DNA of 64,000 nt. Source: Alphaproteobacteria bacterium. GTDB taxonomy: Bacteria > Pseudomonadota > Alphaproteobacteria > SHVP01. The DNA is taken from assembly GCA_040216735.1 (NCBI GenBank), contig JAVJOO010000003.1, positions 140,746-204,745 on the forward strand, written 5' to 3'. The translations under genes were made by a program, and so were the position numbers. How positions within the stretch are numbered: the first letter of the stretch is position 1; each line of letters begins with the position of its first letter. This document shows positions 1 to 7,991 of the stretch, piece after piece. Below the pieces are notes generated by a model that worked only from the letters and a program-made list of their open reading frames with translations, did not search any database and was not told the DNA's origin.

Positions 1-294
1 GAAGGTCCAGCCTTGCGATCCGCGGCCCGGACGGACAACCGACATCGACACCACGTCCTCCAGCTTTTTCAGCTTGCGCATGATCATGGTGCGATGTGCC
101 CACGGGCAGTTGATCGCGACATACAAGTGGTACCGGCCCGCCGCTGCCGCAAAGCCGCCGTCGCCGCTCGGTCCGGGCGCGCCGTCGGCCGTCACCCAGT
201 TGCGCAACACCGAATCCGGACGCTGGAAACTCCCGTCGCTACCCGTCGGTTGCCGGTCCTCGTCCGTCCATTGTCCGGCGATCAATTTGCCCAT
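1..294 (-). CDS. Glutathionyl-hydroquinone reductase (GST omega/YqjG-ECM4 family), 3' end cut by window
   Basis: The first 98 codons are visible, starting at the ATG at 294 behind GCGGAGGAACC, a good ribosome binding site. The protein begins MGKLIAGQWTDED and continues with RNWVTADGAPGP, GGFAAAAGRYHLY and CPWAHRT, the N-terminal hallmarks of the glutathionyl-hydroquinone reductases. Cys63 in CPWAHR matches the family's catalytic cysteine, which reduces glutathionyl-quinones through a mixed disulfide with glutathione. The C-terminal helical domain lies beyond base 1. The enzyme is cytoplasmic and usually serves in quinone or chlorinated-aromatic detoxification. The family assignment is strong; the substrate cannot be inferred. 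Confidence 0.93.
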   Translation of the reverse strand, partial: MGKLIAGQWTDEDRQPTGSDGSFQRPDSVLRNWVTADGAPGPSGDGGFAAAAGRYHLYVAINCPWAHRTMIMRKLKKLEDVVSMSVVRPGRGSQGWTF

Positions 295-366
295 CGGTTC
301 CTCCGCGTTGAGCGGCGACCTTAGCAAGGATTCGAGCGCTTCGAGTTGGCCTAGGTTCGCGCCGCC

Positions 367-406
367 GCGTCGGGGACACAATTCGGTCTTTGCGTCGGGG
401 ACACAA
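367..406. repeat. 15-bp tandem direct repeat (GCGTCGGGGACACAA x2)
   Basis: Two identical copies, at 367-381 and 392-406, lie 25 bp apart start to start. The unit resembles pieces of dispersed GGGGACACAATTC-type intergenic repeats found in some proteobacteria, but with only two copies here the origin is uncertain. Confidence 0.7.
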
Positions 407-520
407 AACGTGACGCCAATCTGCGGCGCCCTTAGGCTAAACTAGGCGGCGTTCATTTAAGAGAGGGCCGTCCCGTCGGTGGACCGTGCGAACCCCGGGG
501 CGTGTTATAGAAAACCAAGG

Positions 521-648
521 AAACTGCGGGAGTTCGCTTTGTTTCGGCAAAAAGCATTCAGATACAGCGGCGCGGAAGGCATCGGCGCGCCGCACCCAGC
601 CCAAGCCAAGAACCTTAGGCAAACTGCGGGCGTTGGCTTTGTTTCGGC
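521..648. repeat. 28-bp direct repeat, two copies exactly 100 bp apart
   Basis: Copies at 521-548 and 621-648 read AAACTGCGGG then (A/C)GTT(C/G)GCTTTGTTTCGGC, matching at 26 of 28 positions. The second copy ends 12 bp before the start of the monooxygenase gene at 661, so the repeats could be regulator sites or the scar of a local duplication. Confidence 0.7.
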
Positions 649-660
649 GGGTCTTGCGGC

Positions 661-1860
661 ATGAGCGCGGCCGACCGCGTCCTCATTGTCGGGGCTGGGC
701 CGATTGGCCTGATCTGCGCCTATCGCCTTTCGCTGATGGATATCCCGGTGACGATTGTCGACAAGGCGGCAGAAATTCCGACCGATCTACGCGCCTCAAC
801 CTGGCATCCCGCGACCCTGGACATGCTCGAAGAACTCGGCGTCACCGATGTCATTTTGAAAAAGGGCGCGGTGTGTCCGTCCTGGCAATACCGTTTCCAG
901 GACACCGGCGAGCGGGCCGTCTTCGATCTGTCGGTCCTGGCGGGCGAGACCGGCCATCCCTACCGCGTCCAGTGCGAGCAATTCCACGTCGTGCGTCACC
1001 TTGCCGAGGTCGTGGCGAGCCGGGACAACGTCGATCTTCGCTGGGGCGTCGAAGCGGTCGGGGTCGCCCAGGACGACAACGGTGTGACGCTGACCGTCGT
1101 TGGCAACGGCGAGGAAGAAACCCTCAAGGGCCGGTTTTTGATCGGTGCCGACGGCGGCCGGTCCAACGTGCGCGACCAACTCGGGCTCGGCTTCGACGGC
1201 AAGACCTATCCGATCTTCACAATGGTCGCGATCACCGACTTTCCCTTCGAAAAGCACTACGAGGGGTTGTCGAACGTCAGTTATGTGTGGACCGAGACCG
1301 GCAACTTTTCACTGCTGCGGGTGCCGGACCGCTGGCGTTCGGGCATCACACCGCGACCGGACCAAACGCCGGAAGACGCGCTTTCCGACGAAAACATCAA
1401 CGCGCACTTTCAACGGATCGTGCCGCGCGACCAGCGCTACGAAATTCTCGCCCGTGGCAGCTACCGCACCCACATGCGGGTAACCGAACGGTTTAACGTC
1501 GGTCGGGTGTTTCTCGCCGGCGACGCGGCCCACCTCAACACGCCCAACGGTGGTTTGGGTCTCAACTGCGGTGTCCACGACGCGATGAACCTTTCGGAAA
1601 AGATCCACGCCGTGTGGCATGGCCGAGCCGACATGGCGGTCTTCGACCGCTATACCCGTCAGCGCAAACTGATTGCGACCGATTATGTGCACACGATGTC
1701 GGACGCTAATCACCATCGGATGCGCGAACGCGACCCGCAAAAACGCCGCGCGATCATGCAGGACATGCAACGCGTCACCGCCGACGACGCCTTGATGAAA
1801 GACTGGCTAATGAACTCGTCGATGATCAACGCCGTCCGCTTCGCCGAGACGATCGACTAG
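661..1860 (+). CDS. FAD-dependent aromatic monooxygenase (PheA/TfdB/UbiH-like)
   Basis: This 399-residue class A flavoprotein monooxygenase should hydroxylate an aromatic or related ring with NAD(P)H and oxygen in the cytoplasm. Three FAD motifs are visible: GAGPIG at residues 11-16, the DG motif IGADGG at 161-166, and the ribityl-binding motif FLAGDAAH at 284-291 followed by NTPNGGLGLN. The chain ends near residue 399, so it lacks the C-terminal thioredoxin-like domain of the longer phenol hydroxylases. The ATG at 661 is the only sensible start, though the ribosome binding site is poor. It lies upstream of a TRAP transporter, hydrolase and VOC gene in the same direction, which fits a catabolic locus. 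The substrate is unknown. Confidence 0.88.
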   Translation: MSAADRVLIVGAGPIGLICAYRLSLMDIPVTIVDKAAEIPTDLRASTWHPATLDMLEELGVTDVILKKGAVCPSWQYRFQDTGERAVFDLSVLAGETGHPYRVQCEQFHVVRHLAEVVASRDNVDLRWGVEAVGVAQDDNGVTLTVVGNGEEETLKGRFLIGADGGRSNVRDQLGLGFDGKTYPIFTMVAITDFPFEKHYEGLSNVSYVWTETGNFSLLRVPDRWRSGITPRPDQTPEDALSDENINAHFQRIVPRDQRYEILARGSYRTHMRVTERFNVGRVFLAGDAAHLNTPNGGLGLNCGVHDAMNLSEKIHAVWHGRADMAVFDRYTRQRKLIATDYVHTMSDANHHRMRERDPQKRRAIMQDMQRVTADDALMKDWLMNSSMINAVRFAETID

Positions 1861-1866
1861 AACAGC

Positions 1867-1881
1867 GCAGGCATCGCCTGC
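1867..1881 (+). terminator. Small hairpin after monooxygenase gene
   Basis: GCAGGC-ATC-GCCTGC forms a 6-bp stem just past the stop codon at 1860. There is no T tract, so this is at best a weak or factor-dependent terminator. Confidence 0.3.
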
Positions 1882-1981
1882 CTGGACCCAAATGTCCGGA
1901 TCTTACCGTCGCGCTTGCCAATCTCGTCTAGACCCATAGGATGGCCCCTCGTTCTGGGAGGATAATGAAAGGGATACCCTG

Positions 1982-3007
1982 ATGCGTCATATCGCAAAAA
2001 CCTGTCTGGCTGCCGTTGTGGCTGGCACCGTCGCCCTCGGCGCCGTTTCCGTCGCCGCCGCCAGCGAAATTAAAGTCGGCTCGTTCGTCTCGGAACAGGG
2101 CTTTGGCAGCCGTTTCGTGATTGCCCCGTGGATTGAGCGTGCATCCAAAGCGCTTCAGGAAATCGGATCGGATACGACGATCAAAGCCTATTGGGGCGGG
2201 ACGCTCGGCAAGAGTCCGTTCCAGCAGTATGACCTCGTCAAGGTCGGTGTCGCCGACATCGCATGGGTCTTGCCGGCCAACACGCCGGGTCAATTCCCGG
2301 AGATGGAAATTGTCGAACTGCCGTTCTTCTTCCGCTCGGCCGAGGAGGCGTCGGTTGTCGGTTGGAAGCTCTACGAAATGGGCCTGTTCTCGGGGTTCGA
2401 GGACACCCACTTGGTTGGTTTCTTCTCCGGCGAGCCCGCGTCGATTTTCTCGCGTGATCCGGTCAAGACGCTCGCCGATTTGAAGAACAAGAAAATCCGT
2501 AGCGTCGGGCAAACCCAGGCCACCTGGCTGAAATCTCTCGGCGCCGTCCCCGAAGCCGCCGGTTCGACGGAGATGAATGAAAAGCTCAACCGCGGCACAC
2601 TCACTGGTGCGATCCAAGGTTGGTCGGGCATGAAGACCTTCAAGACCTTCCCGCTAGTGTCCTACACCGTCGACGTACCGGTCGGTACCCTGGGCTTCCT
2701 GCTCCTGATGAACAAGAAGACGTGGGAGAACCTCAGCGACGCTGAAAAGAAAGCGCTCCAGGACAACGGCGGTCTCCACATCGCGCGCGATTCCGGCGCG
2801 GCCTACGCAAAAGCCGGTGTCGATATCCGCAAGGAAATCGCCGCAGAAGGAAAGCACACGATGGTGACCTTCACGGACGCCGAAATGGCGGCCTACGAAG
2901 CGGATGCGAGGAAGATCTGGGAGGAATGGGCCGATCAGACCCCGGGCAACCGCAAGGCGTTCGATGCAGCTCAGAAACTGCTCAAGGAAATGCGGGCTGG
3001 GTCGTAG
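1982..3007 (+). CDS. dctP: TRAP transporter substrate-binding protein, DctP family
   Basis: This 341-residue periplasmic protein delivers a substrate, usually an organic acid, to the DctQM membrane pair that follows. The N-terminus is a clear signal peptide (cleavage near AASE, about residue 27). The segment LADLKNKKIRSVG carries the conserved arginine that in characterised DctP proteins clamps a substrate carboxylate. The length is typical of the family. The start at 1982 is preceded by AAAGGGAT. The stop is 24 bp before dctQ, so the three genes form one operon. The ligand cannot be read from sequence, but the aromatic monooxygenase upstream and the hydrolase downstream suggest a catabolic substrate. 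Confidence 0.93.
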   Translation: MRHIAKTCLAAVVAGTVALGAVSVAAASEIKVGSFVSEQGFGSRFVIAPWIERASKALQEIGSDTTIKAYWGGTLGKSPFQQYDLVKVGVADIAWVLPANTPGQFPEMEIVELPFFFRSAEEASVVGWKLYEMGLFSGFEDTHLVGFFSGEPASIFSRDPVKTLADLKNKKIRSVGQTQATWLKSLGAVPEAAGSTEMNEKLNRGTLTGAIQGWSGMKTFKTFPLVSYTVDVPVGTLGFLLLMNKKTWENLSDAEKKALQDNGGLHIARDSGAAYAKAGVDIRKEIAAEGKHTMVTFTDAEMAAYEADARKIWEEWADQTPGNRKAFDAAQKLLKEMRAGS

Positions 3008-3031
3008 GCAAGGCCCTTTAGGGGTTCACCT

Positions 3032-3562
3032 ATGAGCGAAACGCTTCAGAACCTACAGAGGTGGATAGATAGGCTTTGCCGTCTTCTTGCCTCTGTAGGT
3101 TTCGTCGCCTTGGTCGTGATCTCGTTCCTGACCATGTTCGACGCCATCATGCGCTGGCTAATTTTGCCCAGTATTCCAGGGTTTGGCGATTGGGGGCGCA
3201 TTGCGTTCCCAATCATCATTTGCTCCGTTTTTCCAGCGGTGCTCCTGTATCGTCGCAACGTGAGTATCGGCTTTCTCGGTGCGGCGCTTGGGCCTCAGTG
3301 GAACAGGCTGTTAGAACTATTCGGTGCCGTTCTCACGCTAATCTTCTTCTTTTTCCTCGCCTGGCAGTTCACCGTACTCGGGGTCGATCTCCAGGTTCAC
3401 AATCGGGTCACCCCGACGGAGAAGATACCGGTCGCATTCTGGTGGTGGATCGCAACCGCACTGCTGGTTCTTTGTCTGCCGGTGCAAAGCTGGATGATTT
3501 ACAAGAACGTGCTTGGTGCAGCCCGCCGACAGGATATCGATCCGCCTCATGGCGGTCACTAA
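3032..3562 (+). CDS. dctQ: TRAP transporter small membrane subunit, DctQ family
   Basis: This 176-residue integral membrane protein has four hydrophobic segments, at roughly residues 18-38, 52-75, 93-115 and 133-155. The second follows a PGFGDWGRIAFPI stretch typical of DctQ. It partners the large subunit encoded next to form the sodium-driven permease. It sits between dctP and dctM with short gaps of 24 and 27 bp, the standard gene order. The length and topology match the family, so the assignment is secure even though DctQ sequences are poorly conserved. Confidence 0.92.
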   Translation: MSETLQNLQRWIDRLCRLLASVGFVALVVISFLTMFDAIMRWLILPSIPGFGDWGRIAFPIIICSVFPAVLLYRRNVSIGFLGAALGPQWNRLLELFGAVLTLIFFFFLAWQFTVLGVDLQVHNRVTPTEKIPVAFWWWIATALLVLCLPVQSWMIYKNVLGAARRQDIDPPHGGH

Positions 3563-3589
3563 GCCCTTCAAACAAAAGATAGCTCCACC

Positions 3590-4897
3590 ATGTCAACACT
3601 CCTGATCGGTGTTCTCGGCCTCGTCATGCTGTTCGTGCTTATCGGGTTGCACGTGCCGATTGGCGTTTCAATGGGGCTCACGGGCTTTGTCACCATCGGC
3701 TACTTGATTGGGTTCGGCCCGGCCGTCGGCCTCTTTGGCGCCGAGGGACGCGAGGTGGTGTCCAGTGAAGGACTCGCCGTTGTCGCAATCTTCATCTTGA
3801 TGGGGGCGTTCGCGAATCTCAGCGGCCTTGCGCAAGATTTGTATCGATTAGCATACGCCTTCCTCGGCCATATGCGGGGTGGCCTCGCCCTAGCGACGGT
3901 GGGCGCCTGTGGCGGATTCGGTTCGGTCAGCGGCTCGTCGGTCGCGACCACGGCTACGATGACGCGGATCGCGTTGCCAGAAATGACGGAGCGCGGCTAC
4001 TCGATTACGTTGTCGACCGGCAGCATCGCGGCGGGCGGAACGCTGGGCATGCTGATCCCGCCGTCGATCGTCATGATCATTTACGGGATTCTGACCGAGC
4101 AGTTCATCATCGCGTTGTTCGCCGCCGCCCTGATCCCCGGCGTTCTGTCGATCCTGATCTACTTTGTCGCGATCCGCATCATTGTGATGATCAACCCGGC
4201 TGCCGGCCCTGCGGGGCCGAAGGTACCGTGGTCCGAACGCCTGCAAGTCCTAAAAGGGGCCTGGGGCGTCGTCACCCTCGCAGCGATCGTGTCGGGGGGC
4301 CTCTATACCGGGATCTTCACGCCCGCCGAATCTGCGGCGGTCGGCGTTTCGGTCGCCTTCGTGTTTGCGGTGATGCGCGGCAAGGTCAATTGGCAGTCGT
4401 TCTTCGAAACCCTGCTCGAGGCGGCGGCGACAACCGGCATGATCTATGTGATCATTATCGGCGCGCACATCTTCTCGTTCTTCATGACTCTTTCGGGGCT
4501 ACCCGAATTCATCGTGGGGACGATTGAAGAGTCCGGCCTGTCGAAATACATGATCCTTCTATTGCTATTTGTGATGTTCATCATCCTAGGTAGCATCTTC
4601 GACACCATCGCCGCGATGGTCATTACACTCCCCTTCGTCTTTCCGCTCATCATCAGCCTCGGTTTCGACCCAATCTGGTGGGGGGTCATCATGGTCATCG
4701 TGATGGAAATCGGCATGATTACGCCGCCGATCGGGATGAATGTGTTCATCATGCACGGCATGGCCAAGCACATCCCGCTCCGAACGATCTTCAAGGGGAT
4801 TACGCCGTTCGTGGCGGCCGATCTCGTGCGCTTGGCGCTCGTCACGGCTTTTCCAGCTCTGGCGCTGTGGTTGCCGACGGTGTGGGGCTATTTATAG
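3590..4897 (+). CDS. dctM: TRAP transporter large permease subunit, DctM family
   Basis: This 435-residue protein has about twelve transmembrane segments. It contains diagnostic DctM motifs: a GGFGSVSGSSVATTATM stretch near residue 105, AGGTLGMLIPPSIVMIIYG near 147-165, and a C-terminal MEIGMITPPIGMNVF near 371-385. This subunit is the sodium-coupled transport channel that receives substrate from DctP. It follows dctQ closely and is followed after 21 bp by an alpha/beta hydrolase, so at least four genes are likely co-transcribed. Confidence 0.95.
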   Translation: MSTLLIGVLGLVMLFVLIGLHVPIGVSMGLTGFVTIGYLIGFGPAVGLFGAEGREVVSSEGLAVVAIFILMGAFANLSGLAQDLYRLAYAFLGHMRGGLALATVGACGGFGSVSGSSVATTATMTRIALPEMTERGYSITLSTGSIAAGGTLGMLIPPSIVMIIYGILTEQFIIALFAAALIPGVLSILIYFVAIRIIVMINPAAGPAGPKVPWSERLQVLKGAWGVVTLAAIVSGGLYTGIFTPAESAAVGVSVAFVFAVMRGKVNWQSFFETLLEAAATTGMIYVIIIGAHIFSFFMTLSGLPEFIVGTIEESGLSKYMILLLLFVMFIILGSIFDTIAAMVITLPFVFPLIISLGFDPIWWGVIMVIVMEIGMITPPIGMNVFIMHGMAKHIPLRTIFKGITPFVAADLVRLALVTAFPALALWLPTVWGYL

Positions 4898-4918
4898 GAC
4901 GGTGGAGGACCGGTAACG

Positions 4919-5767
4919 ATGGTCGGGTTTGCCGAGAAGACATTTCGCACGCGCGACGGATTGAACCTCTACTACCGCGACTACGACGGCCCTGCCGGTA
5001 AAACGCCGGTCCTATGCCTGTCTGGAACCGGCGGCAACTCTAAGGTTTATGACGACCTTGCGCCCCACATCGCCCAGACCCGCCGGGTCCTAACGATGGA
5101 TTGGCGCGGCCACGGGCGCTCCGATCGCGACCCGGACTGGCAGCACTACCATTACAACGTCGACCGCGACGACGTGATTGAGTTTCTCGGATCGCTCGGC
5201 CTTCCTAAGATCGTTACCGTCGGCACGTCGCTCGGTGGGATCGTCACGATGCATATCGCCGGGCATCGCCCCGAATTGCTGGCCGGGGCGGTGATGAACG
5301 ACGTTGGGCCGGTTATTGGAGAAGCCGGCCGCAAGCGGCTCCACGACAACATGGGTAAGCCCATGACCTTCGACTCGTTCGAAGAGGCGGCCAAAGCGCA
5401 AAAGGAAAGGGCCGAAAAGGGCTTCGCCTTTACCGACGCGGAATGGCTCCTGCGCGTCCACCGCATCTACGCCCAAGATTCCGATGGCAAAGTTAAGGCG
5501 AATATGGACCCGATGTACGGCCGGGTCTTTCGCGAACGCAAAAGGTTGCCCGACTACTGGCATTTCTTCGACAACATGAAGCCGATTCCGGTGCTTGCCA
5601 TCCGGGGCGATGTCTCTGACATCCTCGATCAGGAGACACTTGAAGAAATGGCTCGGCGCAAACCCGACCTCAAGACGGCGATCGTGCCGGGGCGGGGCCA
5701 TTGCCCCATGCTCACCGAAGCACAGGCCCTAGCCGCCATCGATCCGTTCCTGGCCGCAATCGCCTAA
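4919..5767 (+). CDS. Alpha/beta hydrolase with intact Ser nucleophile
   Basis: A 282-residue alpha/beta hydrolase fold protein. The oxyanion-side motif LCLSGTGGNSKVYD, the nucleophile elbow VGTSLGG and a C-terminal GRGHCPM supply the expected Ser and His, with an acid in DVSDILD. It could be an esterase, lactonase or C-C bond hydrolase. It starts 21 bp after dctM and ends 21 bp before a VOC-family gene, so it is probably in the TRAP operon and acts on the imported compound or a product of it. The specific reaction cannot be assigned. Confidence 0.88.
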   Translation: MVGFAEKTFRTRDGLNLYYRDYDGPAGKTPVLCLSGTGGNSKVYDDLAPHIAQTRRVLTMDWRGHGRSDRDPDWQHYHYNVDRDDVIEFLGSLGLPKIVTVGTSLGGIVTMHIAGHRPELLAGAVMNDVGPVIGEAGRKRLHDNMGKPMTFDSFEEAAKAQKERAEKGFAFTDAEWLLRVHRIYAQDSDGKVKANMDPMYGRVFRERKRLPDYWHFFDNMKPIPVLAIRGDVSDILDQETLEEMARRKPDLKTAIVPGRGHCPMLTEAQALAAIDPFLAAIA

Positions 5768-5788
5768 CCGGATCTTCGGTCGCGGCGC

Positions 5789-6649
5789 ATGACCTTTAGC
5801 CACGTCGGCGGCCTCGACCACGTCGTGATCATGGTGGACGACCTCGACCGAGCTACAGCCGATTGGGCTGCGCTCGGTTTTACCGTCTCTCCGCGCGGTA
5901 TCCATAGCGCCCATGTCGGCGCTGCCAACCATACGGTGGTGTTCGAGAACGACTATATCGAACTCCTCGGTATCCTCCGCGACACGCCGTCGAACGCGCC
6001 AAGCCGCGCGTTCCTCGACCGTCGCGGCGACGGGATCGAGCGCATTGCGTTGGCCACCGACGATGCCGGGGCCGCCGCCGACGAACTCCGTGCCGCAGGC
6101 ATCGAGGCGAGCGGGCCCTTCGCGTTCGGTCGTCCCGTGCCGATCCCTGGCGGCGGTGAAGTCGACGCCAACTTCCGGATCGCGCGCTGGCCCGTCGCTG
6201 CCGCGCCGGGCGGCGTCCGCCTGTTTGTCTGCGAGCACCAGACTCCCGACGCTGTATGGCGCCCGGAACTCAAGGACCATCCCAACACGGCGGTGCAACT
6301 CCGGCAGGTCGTCATCGCCACGCCGTCGCCCCGTGTCGACGCAGATCAGATGGCCGAGTTGATCGGGGGCACGGTCGAGGGTGTGGGCACCCCCGACACC
6401 TACCGTGTCCCCACCGGGGCTCACCTGGCCGCACTTGTATTCTGCCCGCGTGCCGCGATAGCCGCTCGGTTTCCCGGCGCTGACGCAGATAGTCTTCCCG
6501 AGAGAGGGGCCGCAGCGGTAGTGATTGGGGTGCGCGATCCGGTTGCTGCGGCCCGCGTACTGGGCGTGCCTGCCACACTCGATTGGACGACGGTCCGAGT
6601 CCCGTTCGTTCGAGCCAGCGGGACCTTGATCGCCCTGGAGGCGCTTTAG
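5789..6649 (+). CDS. VOC superfamily protein (Glyoxalase_3-like)
   Basis: This 286-residue protein opens with GLDHVVIMVDDLDRATADWA, the beta-alpha-beta start of a vicinal oxygen chelate domain, with a metal-ligand-type His in LDHVV. A second repeat starts around residue 171 with LRQVVIATPSP. The domain pattern matches the Glyoxalase_3 family of unassigned lyases, isomerases or dioxygenases. It lies directly downstream of the hydrolase at 4919-5767 and is most likely the last gene of the TRAP-linked operon. No closer function can be stated. Confidence 0.82.
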   Translation: MTFSHVGGLDHVVIMVDDLDRATADWAALGFTVSPRGIHSAHVGAANHTVVFENDYIELLGILRDTPSNAPSRAFLDRRGDGIERIALATDDAGAAADELRAAGIEASGPFAFGRPVPIPGGGEVDANFRIARWPVAAAPGGVRLFVCEHQTPDAVWRPELKDHPNTAVQLRQVVIATPSPRVDADQMAELIGGTVEGVGTPDTYRVPTGAHLAALVFCPRAAIAARFPGADADSLPERGAAAVVIGVRDPVAAARVLGVPATLDWTTVRVPFVRASGTLIALEAL

Positions 6650-6738
6650 CGCCAGCGGCGACCGGTTCCTTATAGCCAGCGTCGGATTGTTTTGTACCGA
6701 AGGCTGGACCTAGCGATCGCGTCGGGATCGATACCGCG

Positions 6739-7356
6739 TTAGGGCCAGAACAGAATCAAGTTGATGCAGTAGTGCGCCGCCACGGCGGGCAACACGCTCC
6801 CGGTCCGCCGGGTCAGCCACATCAACAACAGACCGGCAAGAAAAGCGCCGGCAATCGTACCGGCACCGTTTGACCAATGGATTGCCGCGAAGAGCGTTGC
6901 CGACACGACGTAAAGCCCGAGCGGCGCAAGGCGCGTCGCAAAGGTGTCAATGAACAACCGTCGAAAGACGATCTCCTCGGCGATGGCGGTTAGGGTCAAT
7001 CCGATTGCGAGGTCGAACACGAGAAGCCACGATTGCGCGATCGGGTAGAAGGTTTGGAGCGCGGTCGCCTCGTCCCAACCGAGCCAATCTAGCGACGCGA
7101 TTCCGGCGACGCATGCGGCGGTGACCAAGGCGATGCCGGCAGCCGTGAACCACCCGTTTGCCGGCCAGCGCGAACCGCTGGCGACGGCACGGCGCAAGGT
7201 CGGCACCAAGATGACGGCCGCGACGGCGATAGCCTTGCTGACGTAGTCGACCGCCAACCATTGAGGCGCGCTCCCCGCCAGCATGAAGCCGATGTCGTTG
7301 AGAAAAAACGGCGCGATCAGGGCGACGAACAAGCCAAGGGGAACGGCAGGCCGCAT
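6739..7356 (-). CDS. CPBP family intramembrane glutamic protease (CAAX/Abi)
   Basis: A 205-residue membrane protein with six or more hydrophobic helices. The three signatures of the family are present: EE at residues 127-128 followed by Arg132 (AEEIVFRR), His160 and Asn163 in LFAAIHWSNG, and His195 in AAHYCIN. Known CPBP proteases process prenylated or secreted peptides, or act in bacteriocin immunity. The gene stands alone, divergent from the MmcB gene, so its partner is unknown. The ATG at 7356 follows GAGGTCCA, a reasonable ribosome binding site. Confidence 0.88.
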   Translation of the reverse strand: MRPAVPLGLFVALIAPFFLNDIGFMLAGSAPQWLAVDYVSKAIAVAAVILVPTLRRAVASGSRWPANGWFTAAGIALVTAACVAGIASLDWLGWDEATALQTFYPIAQSWLLVFDLAIGLTLTAIAEEIVFRRLFIDTFATRLAPLGLYVVSATLFAAIHWSNGAGTIAGAFLAGLLLMWLTRRTGSVLPAVAAHYCINLILFWP

Positions 7357-7458
7357 TGGACCTCGGTGCGTGGGAAGGAGGACGGCGCGATCGATGCCGG
7401 GGTAGGATCGGCAAACCGGTTGCCACAGTAAAGCGGTCTCGCCACAATTGCCGGTTCC

Positions 7459-7929
7459 ATGACCGACGATCCCGTTTCAAACGGCCCCGGTGCCGCAGGC
7501 ATTACCCGAGGCGCCCGGCGCGTACTCTACGACTTAGGGTACGACTCCCTGACCGAGTTCCAATTCCGCACCGGGCGCCGGGCTGATATCGTTGCGCTCA
7601 ATCGGGGCGGCGAGATCGTTGTGGTCGAGGTCAAGTCGTCGGTCGCGGACTTCCGCGCGGATTTGAAATGGTCGGAATATCTGGACTGGTGCGATGCGTT
7701 GTTCTTCGCCGTGGCGGGCAGTTTTCCAGCGGAGATACTGCCGCCCGACCAAGGATTGATAGTGTGCGATGCCTATGGCGGCGAGGTCTTGCGCGACGCG
7801 CCGCGCGCCAAACTGCCGGCGGCCCGTCGCAAAATGCTGACACTGCGGTTTGGGTTGGTCGCGGCCCGCCGCCTCCAGGGGGTCGTAGATGAGGCGGTTG
7901 GGCGCCGCGCACCGGTAACAATCGCTTAA
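7459..7929 (+). CDS. mmcB: MmcB family DNA repair protein (PD-(D/E)XK-like)
   Basis: A 156-residue protein with the pattern of alphaproteobacterial MmcB: GARRVLYDLGYDSLTEF, then GRRADIVALNRGGEIVVVEVKSS, which is the D-(x)n-E-x-K active-site signature of PD-(D/E)XK nucleases. It continues with FRADLKWSEYLDWCDALFFAV. In Caulobacter, MmcB is an SOS-independent DNA damage protein acting with translesion synthesis. The neighbours do not add information. Presence of this family supports an alphaproteobacterial host. Confidence 0.88.
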   Translation: MTDDPVSNGPGAAGITRGARRVLYDLGYDSLTEFQFRTGRRADIVALNRGGEIVVVEVKSSVADFRADLKWSEYLDWCDALFFAVAGSFPAEILPPDQGLIVCDAYGGEVLRDAPRAKLPAARRKMLTLRFGLVAARRLQGVVDEAVGRRAPVTIA

Positions 7930-7991
7930 CTATCCGCGTTCCATGCTGTACGGGCGTTGAACAACCGGGTTGTAATCTGCAAGTGTTGGGC

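Larger units (their letters stand above)
295..660. other. 366-bp non-coding region with two short repeat families
   Basis: No convincing gene was seen. The region holds a 15-bp repeat GCGTCGGGGACACAA at 367-381 and 392-406, and a 28-bp near-repeat at 521-548 and 621-648. The motif CCTTAGGC followed by AAACT also recurs near 430 and 613. The divergent genes on both sides would have their promoters here. Small open frames in this interval have no ribosome binding site or recognisable product. Confidence 0.6.

Noticed and set aside
367-648. Short direct repeats as a possible CRISPR array
   Set aside because: Only two copies of each unit, unequal spacing, and no cas genes anywhere in the window.
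486-1496. 336-codon plus-strand frame overlapping the monooxygenase
   Set aside because: Arg/Pro-rich composition typical of an out-of-frame translation; the overlapping frame has full FAD motifs.
1891-1900. AATGTCCGGA upstream of dctP, resembling the operator at 58314
   Set aside because: The second half of the palindrome is absent and no matching promoter was seen. A chance match of eight bases is likely.
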